Below, piece by piece: positions 6,180-14,088 of a stretch of DNA of 22,912 bases. The position numbers and the translations under genes are program-made. Where the stretch lies: contig JAZLIS010000113.1 in NCBI GenBank assembly GCA_045617505.1, positions 1-22,912 on the forward strand, in the 5' to 3' direction. The number at the start of each line of letters is the position of its first letter. Position 1 is the first letter of the stretch. The notes below the pieces were generated by a model that saw nothing but the letters and a program-made list of their open reading frames with translations, was not told the DNA's origin and did not search any database. The DNA is from Cacconaster sp045617505 (GTDB lineage: Bacteria > Bacteroidota > Bacteroidia > Bacteroidales > UBA932).

Positions 6180-7022
6180 ATGTTTGTCCTTGAACATTGT
6201 CCGATTGAGGGAGACCTCTCTGCCTTTTTCGCGGAGACCCTTCCTTCCCGGTCGATAGAAAATTATCCGGAGGGGATAGTTCTTCCCATTGACAAACCAT
6301 ACCGCTGGACTTCAGCTGATGTGGTTCGCAAGGTTAAGTTCCAGTTTCAGAAGTTTTTCAACCTTAAAAAGATGAAGGTCGGTCATGCCGGGACATTGGA
6401 TCCGCTTGCCACCGGTCTGCTGATTGTCTGTGTGGGCAATGCCACGAAAAAGGCCGAGCAGTTCCAGTCGGGAGACAAGGATTATCTGGCTACTTTTGAA
6501 TTCGGGGCCACGACTGCTTCCTTCGATTTGGAACAGCCGGTGGATGAACTCTTCCCGTTTGAGCATATCTCCGAGGATATGGTCAGAAAGGCCCTGACCT
6601 CATTTATCGGCGAGCAGGAGCAGGTCCCTCCAATGTTTTCAGCAAAGATGGTGGGAGGCGTGAGAGCATACGAGTATGCCAGAAGCGGGGAGCCTGTGGA
6701 ATTGAGTACGGCTACAATCAATATAAAAGAGATGGAACTTGTTTCATTCCATCCTGCAGGTGAGACTGTACCGGAGTCATACTGCGAGACGGCCGCCGGA
6801 AGGGGGAAATCCGATCTGACGGCCGTAAGGAATATCCATAATTATCATATCAGCAGTCAAAGTGACGGAAGCCGTCCTGTTGCCACTGTGAGAATAAGGT
6901 GCAGCAAAGGGACTTATATCCGCTCTATTGCCCGCGATTTAGGCCTTGTCCTCGGGTCTGGGGCTTATCTGACTGCTCTCCGCCGCTGCGGCAGCGGCAG
7001 CTTTTTCCTGTTCGGCGATTAA
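6180..7022 (+). CDS. truB: tRNA pseudouridine-55 synthase TruB
   Basis: A 280-residue pseudouridine synthase that isomerises U55 in the T loop of tRNAs. The catalytic aspartate is Asp74 in GHAGTLDPLATG (68-79), with DKPYRWTS (38-45), a YLATFEFG block and the C-terminal KGTYIRSIARDLG followed by GAYLTALRR. The N-terminus is about 30 residues longer than usual, and a low-complexity loop (about 195-235) interrupts the fold. The C-terminus is short and odd: the usual LRRTRIGxF is LRRCGSGSF, and the protein ends five residues later. These last 27 codons and the stop lie antisense to the end of ftsZ. The gene starts one base after rpiB and is the last of the plus-strand unit. Confidence 0.94.
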   Translation: MFVLEHCPIEGDLSAFFAETLPSRSIENYPEGIVLPIDKPYRWTSADVVRKVKFQFQKFFNLKKMKVGHAGTLDPLATGLLIVCVGNATKKAEQFQSGDKDYLATFEFGATTASFDLEQPVDELFPFEHISEDMVRKALTSFIGEQEQVPPMFSAKMVGGVRAYEYARSGEPVELSTATINIKEMELVSFHPAGETVPESYCETAAGRGKSDLTAVRNIHNYHISSQSDGSRPVATVRIRCSKGTYIRSIARDLGLVLGSGAYLTALRRCGSGSFFLFGD

Positions 7023-8222
7023 CCTCTCTTTTCTGTAGTAAGCCGGTTCGTCTTCCAATTCTGCAATCAGGTGTGGATCTTCGGTAAGCAGAACGGGGGT
7101 TCCTGTGTTACGCTGACGGTTTATCCTGATCTCCTTCGTGGCTACGTATGGCGTTCCGTGCTTGAGAATGTGACTGTTGTCCTTCTCAAGAGTAATTTCC
7201 ACTCTGTTGCCCCTTGCAGAAACGGGCTCGTCTATTACTGGAAGTTGAGCCATATCAAAGCCGGTTGCGATGATGGTTACGCTTATCCTGTCCGCCATAT
7301 CTGCCTTTTTTACGATACCTCTCTTGAAATTGATGACGGTCCCGGTGTATTTCTTCGTATAGTCCATAATCTGGGCCATCTCGGACATTGTCACGGCGTT
7401 CTCTCCGTCACTGCTGGAGATGTTCACCAGGGCATTGCGGACATTGCTCAGATCAAGATTGTTGAGAAGAGGGGAGTGGAATGCCATATCGACGGCTGTC
7501 TCTGCACGGTTGGGGCCGGACGCTTCTCCGATACCCATCAGGGCGACTCCGCTGTTTTGCATCACCTTTCTCACGTCGGCGAAATCCACGTTTATGTATC
7601 CGCCACAGGTGATTATTTCCGCAATGCTCTTGACAGCCGTAGCCAGAACTTCGTCGGCCTTGGGAAATGCATTGAAAACGTCAAGTTCCCCATGGAGCTG
7701 ATAAAGCTTCTGATTGTCGATAATCAGCGTGCAGTCAACGTTTTTCGTCAGTTCATGAATTCCTTGGACTGCCCGGTACAGGGCCTCTTCTCCTTCATCC
7801 CTGAAGGGGATGGTGACAACGCCTACAGTGAGGAATCCCCTCTCTTTTGCGGCCTGTGCCACTACGGGGGCGGCACCTGTTCCAGTTCCGCCACCCATTC
7901 CGCAGGTGACGAAGACCATCTGTGTGTCCTGACCGAACGATGCGCGTATTTCGTCTATTGACTCCAATGCGGCTTTTCTGCCAACATTATAATCCGTACC
8001 GGCTCCCAGACCCTTTGTAGTCATCGGGCCCAACTGTATTCTGTTGGGAACGGGACTCATCTCCAGAGCCTGACGGTCCGTGTTGCATATCAGGAAATCT
8101 ACTTCATTCAATCCCTGCCTGAACATATGGCTCACGGCATTGCTTCCGCCGCCGCCTACACCGATAACGGTTATGATATTGCCGCGTTTTTCCCAATCGT
8201 TGGGTATAAGGTCCTTATCCAT
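6939..8222 (-). CDS. ftsZ: Cell division protein FtsZ
   Basis: A 427-residue tubulin-like GTPase that polymerises into the Z ring at midcell. GVGGGGSNAV (21-30), the tubulin signature GGGTGTG (110-116) and the synergy loop NVDFADVR (211-218), which completes the neighbour's GTPase site, are all present. A short variable linker leads to the C-terminal peptide EPAYYRKERL (392-401), the likely binding site for FtsA. Unusually, 26 residues follow it, with seven consecutive alanines (408-414) and a charged end; in many bacteria the protein ends close to this peptide. That tail is encoded antisense to truB, and the truB stop lies exactly opposite Leu401. It is the last gene of the division cluster, 11 bases after ftsA. 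Confidence 0.97.
   Translation of the reverse strand: MDKDLIPNDWEKRGNIITVIGVGGGGSNAVSHMFRQGLNEVDFLICNTDRQALEMSPVPNRIQLGPMTTKGLGAGTDYNVGRKAALESIDEIRASFGQDTQMVFVTCGMGGGTGTGAAPVVAQAAKERGFLTVGVVTIPFRDEGEEALYRAVQGIHELTKNVDCTLIIDNQKLYQLHGELDVFNAFPKADEVLATAVKSIAEIITCGGYINVDFADVRKVMQNSGVALMGIGEASGPNRAETAVDMAFHSPLLNNLDLSNVRNALVNISSSDGENAVTMSEMAQIMDYTKKYTGTVINFKRGIVKKADMADRISVTIIATGFDMAQLPVIDEPVSARGNRVEITLEKDNSHILKHGTPYVATKEIRINRQRNTGTPVLLTEDPHLIAELEDEPAYYRKERLIAEQEKAAAAAAAESSQISPRPEDKA
6982..7006 (+). terminator. Terminator-like hairpin inside the 3' end of truB
   Basis: GCCGCT-GCGGC-AGCGGC (6982-6998) is a perfect GC-rich palindrome forming a 6-bp stem with a five-base loop, followed by AG, C and five T (7002-7006). 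It looks like an intrinsic terminator on the plus strand but lies 14 bases before the truB stop codon, so efficient termination here would produce messages without a stop. The same bases encode the alanine run of FtsZ on the other strand, so coding constraint may explain it. Confidence 0.3.
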
Positions 8223-8233
8223 AGTGCTATGCT

Positions 8234-9658
8234 TTATGCGTTGTCGTTTGTGTTATCAGAAAACAATGTGTCGAAAAATGATTTGCGATTGCGTTTCTCC
8301 TCTTCCCTGCGCTTTTTCTCCACATCTCTCTTTCTCTTTTCTTCCTCCTTGCGCTTCCTGTCCTCTTCCTCCTTTCGCTTCTTATCCTGCTCTCTGCTTT
8401 GATCATGATCCGAATTTCCTCCGGTACCGAACAGGCCGCTGAAAAGTGTTCTGTTTTCATTGACTGCTCCGTTTGTCTGCGGGACATTAATCTCGTCCGC
8501 GTGGGAGAGCCTGGGGGCGAAACCCTCCAGCACAAGGCCTACTGCAACGGACGAATATGCGTCGAAAGCAGCTTCAGCGCTGTCGTTAGTGATGGTTGTG
8601 CGTGGAGCGGCCAGCCTGACATTCCTGCCGAGGACCGCTTGTGCAAGTTGCCGTAAGTTTTCCAGATATGCCGTGCCTCCTGTGATGACAACTCCTGACG
8701 CCAGTTTGCCTGACCATTTGCTGCTGTCAAGAATGTGACGGACAGCATCAAGTATCTCGACGACCCTGTCTTCGATGACACTTGTAAGGAGGTTCAAGTC
8801 TATTTCTCCCTCCGGAATGCCGTCTTTGTTCTTATATACGAGTCTGGAGTTCTCGGGGACAATGTCCGGGCAGCAGTTCCCTCTCTGCAGTTTGATCTCT
8901 TCCGCCCATTTGGTCGTGATATTGGCTACATTCTTTATGTCGTTGGTCACAGCATCTCCTGCAAAAGGTATGCTGGCTACGTCCAGAACCACGCTGTCGC
9001 GGATAAGAGCGATTTCAGTCGTTCCCTTTCCGATGTCAACGAGAGCCACCCCGTTCTCCAGTTCCGTCTCGGTTAGAACTGCGCGGGCTGAAGCTATAGG
9101 GGAGAGAATCATCTTCCTTATCTGAACGCCGCAGGTGTCCATAATCTGACGGCGGTAGCCGATGAGGGATTCTTTGCCGAACACCATAAGCAACTCGGCC
9201 TCAATGTCGTTTCCGGCCATTCCGATAGCCTCTTGCATTGAGATACCGGTATATTCGTCGATGGAATATTTGAGCGGGGAGGCTTCCAACAGTATCTCGC
9301 CGTTCGCGTTTTTTGTGTTGTGACGGGCTTTTGTCATTGAGTCTATCTCCTCCGATGTGATATAACTGGAGGGATTGGTACGGTGTAACGTAAAGGTGCC
9401 GGTCTCCCTGTGAAGGAATTTCGCCCCGATATTGAGAATCACCTGCTCGACTTTTTCATCTATGTCTTCTTCCACTGACTCGATAAGTTTGGCTACAGTC
9501 CTCTCGACGTGGAAGATATTGATGATTTCACCATTCTTTATTCCAGTGGAAGGCAGTTCGATATAACTGACTATCCGCACTCCCGCGTCAGTCTTGCAGC
9601 CCGTGGCGGCGGCGATCTTGGATGACCCCAAATCGATGGATGTGATGTATTTGCCCAT
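8234..9658 (-). CDS. ftsA: Cell division protein FtsA
   Basis: A 474-residue actin-like ATPase that tethers FtsZ filaments to the inner membrane. The phosphate 1 loop is SIDLGSSK (7-14), phosphate 2 is LVDIGKGTTE, and VVITGGTAYLENL is the adenosine motif; a 1C domain lies between them. The core ends near residue 400. A disordered linker then leads to a strongly charged Lys/Arg/Glu segment (about 421-459), likely helical, built from an imperfect eight-residue repeat. The end, KSFFDTLFSD, has the alternating hydrophobic pattern of the membrane-targeting helix of FtsA. The long charged spacer between core and membrane helix is the unusual feature. It starts one base after ftsQ ends. Confidence 0.95.
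   Translation of the reverse strand: MGKYITSIDLGSSKIAAATGCKTDAGVRIVSYIELPSTGIKNGEIINIFHVERTVAKLIESVEEDIDEKVEQVILNIGAKFLHRETGTFTLHRTNPSSYITSEEIDSMTKARHNTKNANGEILLEASPLKYSIDEYTGISMQEAIGMAGNDIEAELLMVFGKESLIGYRRQIMDTCGVQIRKMILSPIASARAVLTETELENGVALVDIGKGTTEIALIRDSVVLDVASIPFAGDAVTNDIKNVANITTKWAEEIKLQRGNCCPDIVPENSRLVYKNKDGIPEGEIDLNLLTSVIEDRVVEILDAVRHILDSSKWSGKLASGVVITGGTAYLENLRQLAQAVLGRNVRLAAPRTTITNDSAEAAFDAYSSVAVGLVLEGFAPRLSHADEINVPQTNGAVNENRTLFSGLFGTGGNSDHDQSREQDKKRKEEEDRKRKEEEKRKRDVEKKRREEEKRNRKSFFDTLFSDNTNDNA
8340..8380 (-). repeat. Purine-rich direct repeat encoding the charged tail of FtsA
   Basis: Two copies of a 17-base unit (8364-8380 and 8340-8356; 16 of 17 bases identical) occur 24 bases apart within ftsA and encode the repeated KRKEEE segments. 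The surrounding sequence up to 8290 is also almost pure purine on the coding strand, consistent with expansion by slippage. Both copies include AGGAGG, a potential internal Shine-Dalgarno-like pausing site. Confidence 0.7.
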
Positions 9659-9659
9659 A

Positions 9660-10424
9660 TTATTTACATATTATTTGATTATCATATTTGAGATTCACTG
9701 TTGAATAGCGCTTTTCTGCGGAGTTGGGAAGTATGTTCCTGTAGAAGGCTTCCAGTTTCCCGAACTTCACTTCAATGGCATCGGGGGGGCCGAAAATCAC
9801 GTGCTGTTTCAGGCCTCTCATATAGAGTATTATATCTCCGTTGTCCGCAATGTCAATCTGCTCTGTGGCTTCCGCCCAGTAAGGGTGCTCCGAAATGAAT
9901 CCGGACAGAGAAATGATATCTTCAAGCCATTTCAACTGGGCCCTGTTGAGCACGGCCCTGCAGGAGTCTGCCGCAATCGGAATTGCACCTGTTACAATCG
10001 GTACGTCCGTATGACGATAGACGGGGAACAGAAATCCGTTTTCATCGGAATAATAACTGCCTCCGTCGGTAATGAATCTTACGACAGGTTTTCTCTGTGA
10101 GAGGACAATGGAGATATGCCGGCTGTCCTTTCTGAATGCTTCAGCGTGAGCCACCTCCCCGAACTCCATCACAGCAGTCTCCAGATTGTGCAGATTTATG
10201 CTGTCGCAACGGCCGCTCAGATTCCATTGTGCCAGCCGTTCCTTCACTTCAGAGGAACTTATCAGGGAGTTTTCCAGGGAATCCACCACCACTACGTCCA
10301 GCCCGGAAAACATCTCCTGAGCGGAATGCGCACTGACGAGCCTGTGGACATAGAAAAAATATGCCCCGAACAGACCACCTGACAGAATACAGGCTATGAC
10401 GGTTATAATGATTCTTTTAAGCAT
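9660..10424 (-). CDS. ftsQ: Cell division protein FtsQ/DivIB
   Basis: A 254-residue bitopic membrane protein with a short cytoplasmic start, one transmembrane segment (about residues 4-26, IIITVIACILSGGLFGAYFF) and a periplasmic part. The latter includes a POTRA-like region (about 45-115, with SSSEVKERLAQW and AEAFRKDSRHISIVLSQRKPV) and the FtsQ beta domain ending in KRYSTVNLKYDNQIICK. FtsQ links early and late divisome proteins and normally binds FtsL and FtsB. Sequence similarity to proteobacterial FtsQ is low, but topology, length and position between murC and ftsA are decisive. It overlaps murC by 22 bases. Confidence 0.88.
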   Translation of the reverse strand: MLKRIIITVIACILSGGLFGAYFFYVHRLVSAHSAQEMFSGLDVVVVDSLENSLISSSEVKERLAQWNLSGRCDSINLHNLETAVMEFGEVAHAEAFRKDSRHISIVLSQRKPVVRFITDGGSYYSDENGFLFPVYRHTDVPIVTGAIPIAADSCRAVLNRAQLKWLEDIISLSGFISEHPYWAEATEQIDIADNGDIILYMRGLKQHVIFGPPDAIEVKFGKLEAFYRNILPNSAEKRYSTVNLKYDNQIICK

Positions 10425-11761
10425 TCTTCTATCTGTATGATGAATCGGTCGATATCTCCGGCGCCGAGAGTCACTATGCAGTCATTTCGGTGAGCGCGGA
10501 CAAAATCCAGTATTTCATCCTTTTCAATCAGATGTTTGTCCCCGATGGAGACTTCGTCGAATATCAGTTTTGACGTGACCCCTTCGATGGGCTCCTCGCG
10601 GGCGGGATAAATCGGCAGCAGTCCGAGAGAGTCAAGCCTGCTGAGAGATTCGGCAAAATCTGACGAGAAATCGCGTGTGCGGGTGAAAAGATGCGGCTGG
10701 AATATACCGCAAATTCTCTTATCCGGGAATATGTTCCGGATGGAGCTGATGGATGCGGCTATTTCCGCAGGATGATGAGCATAGTCATCTATGTAGGCGC
10801 GTCCGTTAACGTTGACGCGGATGTCGAACCTCCTCCGGACACCCTGAAAACTGGCCAGGGCTTCCTTCAGTCTGACCGGAGCCACTCCGTGCAGAAGTGC
10901 TAAGGCGCTGGCCCCTACGGCGTTCTCAACGTTGACCCATCCCGGGATTCCGACGGTGCAATGTTCGATTTTCCCGGTCGGGTGATTCAGCGTGAAATCA
11001 AACCTTCCTCCTTCTATGGGAGTGATGTCGGATGCATAGAAATCGCAGGGGGTGTCAAAGGAGTAGCGGTATGTCTTTGCTTCTACGTTGGCAATGGAGA
11101 CTTCTACTCCATTTTTGATAACTATCGCCCCCATTGCGTCCGTCTGTGAGGCGAATTCGCTGAAAGCCTCTATGACGTGTTTTCTGTCCTGATATATGTC
11201 AAGATGATCGGCGTCTGTGGCTGTGATGAGTGCAAGTTGGGGAAACAGTTGCAGGAATGACCTGTCGAATTCGTCCGCCTCGGCCACCAGAACCCGGCTC
11301 TTGCTCAACAGGAGGTTGCTTTCATAATTCTTGGAAATGCCTCCGAGAAATGCGTTGCATCCTTCTCCGCTCTGAGTCAGGATATGTGCCAGAAGAGTGC
11401 TTGTGGTTGTTTTGCCGTGCGTCCCCGATACTGCCAGACATTTCTGCCCCCGTGCAATTTCACCCAGAGCCCGGGATCTCTTGCAATAGCGATATCCTTT
11501 CCCCTTGATATATACCAGTTCTTCAAAGTCGTCCGGAATGGCGGGGGTATAGATTACCAATGTCCCCGGAATATCCTCCGGAATCTCCTGAATGCAGCTT
11601 TCGTAGTGAATCTTCATACCTTCTTCTTCCAGCTGCCGGGTCAGTGGGGAAGGTGTTCTGTCATATCCGGACACCTTGGCTCCCTGATGGTTGAAATAGC
11701 GCGCTATGGCGCTCATTCCGATTCCTCCTATTCCTATGAAATATACGTTTTTTATATCCAT
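10403..11761 (-). CDS. murC: UDP-N-acetylmuramate--L-alanine ligase MurC
   Basis: A 452-residue Mur ligase that adds L-alanine to UDP-MurNAc with ATP, the first peptide step of cytoplasmic peptidoglycan synthesis. The N-terminal nucleotide fold opens with YFIGIGGIGMSAIAR (7-21), typical of MurC; the ATP loop is GTHGKTTT (113-120), and VAEADEFDRSFLQL and DDYAHHPAEI are further signatures. Size is usual. The start codon shares one base with the murG stop (TAATG), and the end overlaps ftsQ by 22 bases, so translation is probably coupled. Confidence 0.97.
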   Translation of the reverse strand: MDIKNVYFIGIGGIGMSAIARYFNHQGAKVSGYDRTPSPLTRQLEEEGMKIHYESCIQEIPEDIPGTLVIYTPAIPDDFEELVYIKGKGYRYCKRSRALGEIARGQKCLAVSGTHGKTTTSTLLAHILTQSGEGCNAFLGGISKNYESNLLLSKSRVLVAEADEFDRSFLQLFPQLALITATDADHLDIYQDRKHVIEAFSEFASQTDAMGAIVIKNGVEVSIANVEAKTYRYSFDTPCDFYASDITPIEGGRFDFTLNHPTGKIEHCTVGIPGWVNVENAVGASALALLHGVAPVRLKEALASFQGVRRRFDIRVNVNGRAYIDDYAHHPAEIAASISSIRNIFPDKRICGIFQPHLFTRTRDFSSDFAESLSRLDSLGLLPIYPAREEPIEGVTSKLIFDEVSIGDKHLIEKDEILDFVRAHRNDCIVTLGAGDIDRFIIQIEECLKESL

Positions 11762-12870
11762 TATCCGACGAGTTTCAGGACCTCTTCCGCTATGTCTCCG
11801 GCGGCTTGGGCTTTCCCGAGTTTGAGTATGTTCGTTTCAAGTTTTTCTATCTCCGCCCTCTCTTCAAGCAGAGCTTCCGCTACAGCCATCAGTTTCTCCA
11901 CCGCTTCCGAATCCTTGATCATCAATGCGGCTTCCTTGTTGACCAGAGCCATCGCATTATGTGTCTGATGGTCCTCCGCCACCATCGGTGACGGTACGAA
12001 TATGGTCGCCTTTCCCGCGCAGCAGAGTTCGGAAATGGTCCCGGCTCCGGCTCTGGACACCACTATGTCAGCTGCGGCGTATGCCAGATCCATTCTGGTG
12101 ATGAAATCCGTGCAGAATACGTTTCCGGCTTTGTTCTCCGCCAGAAACTCATCCATCTCTTTCCTGTATATCCTGCCGCATTGCCAGATAACCTGATAGG
12201 GTTTTCCGCTTCCACCATTGAGAATGAAGGATTTCATGACCTCGTTCAGGGTTCTGCACCCCAAACTGCCTCCAACTATGAAAATCGTGTTCTTTTCGGA
12301 GTCCAGTCCGTAGAATTCACGCCCCTCCTTTTTCTGTTCCGGGTCAGCCGTCCCGATTCCTGAACGGATTGGGTTCCCTGTCAGGATTATCCTGTCGGCC
12401 GGGAAGAATCTCTCCATTCCCTCGTATGCCGTGCAGATTCTTTTTGCACGTTTGGACAGGATCCGGTTTGTGAGGCCTGCGAATGAATTCTGCTCCTGAA
12501 TCAGACAGGGGATTTTCATTGTAGATGCGGCCCAAAGCATTGGCGCACTGGCATATCCTCCGACTCCTACGGCCACGTCGGGCTTAAAATCCCGTACTAT
12601 TTTCTTTGCCTTGCAGATGCTGGAAATGACTTTGAAGGGAAGCAGAAGGTTGGCTGCACTCAATCTTCTCTGAAGCCCTGCAACGGGCAGACCGATGATT
12701 TCGTATCCTGCGGCCGGAACTTTCTCCATCTCCATCTTGCCGGTTGCCCCGACAAAGAGGATTTCCGCTTCCGGGAGGGTCTCCTTTATAGCGTTCGCAA
12801 TAGAGATGGCGGGGAAGATATGTCCTCCCGTTCCTCCGCCGCTAATTATTATCTTCGGGTTTTTCTTCAT
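11761..12870 (-). CDS. murG: Lipid II synthase MurG (N-acetylglucosaminyltransferase)
   Basis: A 369-residue GT-B fold glycosyltransferase that transfers GlcNAc from UDP-GlcNAc to lipid I on the inner face of the cytoplasmic membrane to make lipid II. The N-terminal glycine loop ISGGGTGGHIFPA (9-21) carries the conserved His17; GVGGYASAP, IQEQNSFAGLTNR and the UDP-GlcNAc-binding VSRAGAGTISEL follow. ATG at 12870 was chosen because it gives the standard MKKNPKIIISGGGTGG start; the longer frame to 12933 has no conserved residues and lies within ftsW. It overlaps the ftsW end by 29 bases. Confidence 0.96.
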   Translation of the reverse strand: MKKNPKIIISGGGTGGHIFPAISIANAIKETLPEAEILFVGATGKMEMEKVPAAGYEIIGLPVAGLQRRLSAANLLLPFKVISSICKAKKIVRDFKPDVAVGVGGYASAPMLWAASTMKIPCLIQEQNSFAGLTNRILSKRAKRICTAYEGMERFFPADRIILTGNPIRSGIGTADPEQKKEGREFYGLDSEKNTIFIVGGSLGCRTLNEVMKSFILNGGSGKPYQVIWQCGRIYRKEMDEFLAENKAGNVFCTDFITRMDLAYAAADIVVSRAGAGTISELCCAGKATIFVPSPMVAEDHQTHNAMALVNKEAALMIKDSEAVEKLMAVAEALLEERAEIEKLETNILKLGKAQAAGDIAEEVLKLVG

Positions 12871-14083
12871 ATTTACCAATTTGCTGATTATCGATATTTT
12901 TCCGCATTGCGGCCATTTTGTCCTGCTTGTCAAGCTGCTTGTTGACGGACAGTATCATCCCCACTGCTCCGCTCATCGCAAGATAGGCGGTCCCTCCGTG
13001 GCTGATCAGAGGCAGGGTCTGTCCTGTTATCGGCAGAAGCCTGACGTTCACCATAATATGGATGAAAGCCTGAATGACAATCAGGAAGGATATGCCTGAC
13101 ACCAGAGCTGAGGAGAAAGTTGTGCCGCACCGGTTCGACAGACGGATACACCTGAACAGGAATACCATATACAGCGCTATTATCAGGCATCCTCCAAGCA
13201 GTCCATATTCCTCCACTATGAAAGCGAAGATGAAATCGGAGAATGCCATCGACAGAGAGTATCTCTGTGTACTGTTTCCCGGACCTTTCCCGAAAATTCC
13301 TCCTTCAGAAATCGCGAATTTTGCATTTTCGCTTTGTCTGATGCTTTCTTTATCCACCTCTTCCTCTCCATCTGTCTTGAAGTTGGCGATACGGTTCTCA
13401 AAAGTTTCAAACCGGTTGAACATCGAGTCTGTGAGTTTTTCCGGATGGCCTTTGTAGAAAACGGTGTATATCCCATACATCAGTCCTGCGGCGGCTATGA
13501 CCAATCCTATCATCGATAGAATATATTTCCAGCGGATATTCAAAAATATCAGCATAAGGACACTGATTCCGCCTATCAGAAGGGTTGAGGAGATGCTGTT
13601 TGAAACAACCAGCCCACATGTGGCGAAGATGGGCAGGGCAAGTTTAAGGAAGAAATCCTTATATGAGTCAAGGCTGTCCTCCCATCTCTCTATGGCCCTT
13701 GCGAGATAGAGTACGATGCCGACTTTTGCGAATTCAAACGGCTGGATTGTCCGGGATGCTATCTTGATGCCTCTGACCGCTCCGTTGAGTCTCGCCTGAA
13801 AAGGTGGAATGTAGAGCATTACAAGCATTATCAGGCAAATGCCGAAATAGATGAACGCCAGATTCCGATACCACCTCATAGGTACCAGATAACAGATGAA
13901 CAGGGCTGAAAATCCAATTAGGACCGACTTGATCTGCTGCAGGAAGATGGCAATCTTCGTGGTCCCATGCGAAGCTGCGAGAAAACTGCTTGACGAGAAT
14001 ACGGCGACAACGGAAAACATCGCGAACATCACGACTGTCATCCAGATTATCTTGTCTCCTTTCAGGCTTGCCGGTCTGGTCAT
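12842..14083 (-). CDS. ftsW: Peptidoglycan glycosyltransferase FtsW (SEDS family)
   Basis: A 413-residue polytopic SEDS protein with about ten hydrophobic segments. With its cognate class B penicillin-binding protein it polymerises lipid II into septal glycan strands. The SEDS signatures are visible: RTIQPFEFAKVG (111-122), the extracellular loop FSDFIFAFIVEE (281-292) whose Asp283 corresponds to the catalytic aspartate, and LPLISHGGTAYLAM near the end. A 70-residue loop rich in charged residues (about 211-270) precedes the active-site aspartate. Being encoded with ftsI and murG rather than with mreB/pbp2 indicates FtsW, not RodA. The gene starts five bases after murD. Confidence 0.94.
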   Translation of the reverse strand: MTRPASLKGDKIIWMTVVMFAMFSVVAVFSSSSFLAASHGTTKIAIFLQQIKSVLIGFSALFICYLVPMRWYRNLAFIYFGICLIMLVMLYIPPFQARLNGAVRGIKIASRTIQPFEFAKVGIVLYLARAIERWEDSLDSYKDFFLKLALPIFATCGLVVSNSISSTLLIGGISVLMLIFLNIRWKYILSMIGLVIAAAGLMYGIYTVFYKGHPEKLTDSMFNRFETFENRIANFKTDGEEEVDKESIRQSENAKFAISEGGIFGKGPGNSTQRYSLSMAFSDFIFAFIVEEYGLLGGCLIIALYMVFLFRCIRLSNRCGTTFSSALVSGISFLIVIQAFIHIMVNVRLLPITGQTLPLISHGGTAYLAMSGAVGMILSVNKQLDKQDKMAAMRKNIDNQQIGKYEEKPEDNN

Positions 14084-14088
14084 AACTT

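Noticed and set aside
7071..7961. Open frame of 296 codons on the plus strand
   Set aside because: Antisense to ftsZ over its conserved GTPase domain; it is open by chance from codon bias and has no family resemblance.
12871..12933. Longer N-terminus for MurG
   Set aside because: The added 21 residues are unlike any MurG and lie in the ftsW coding sequence. The ATG at 12870 gives the standard start.
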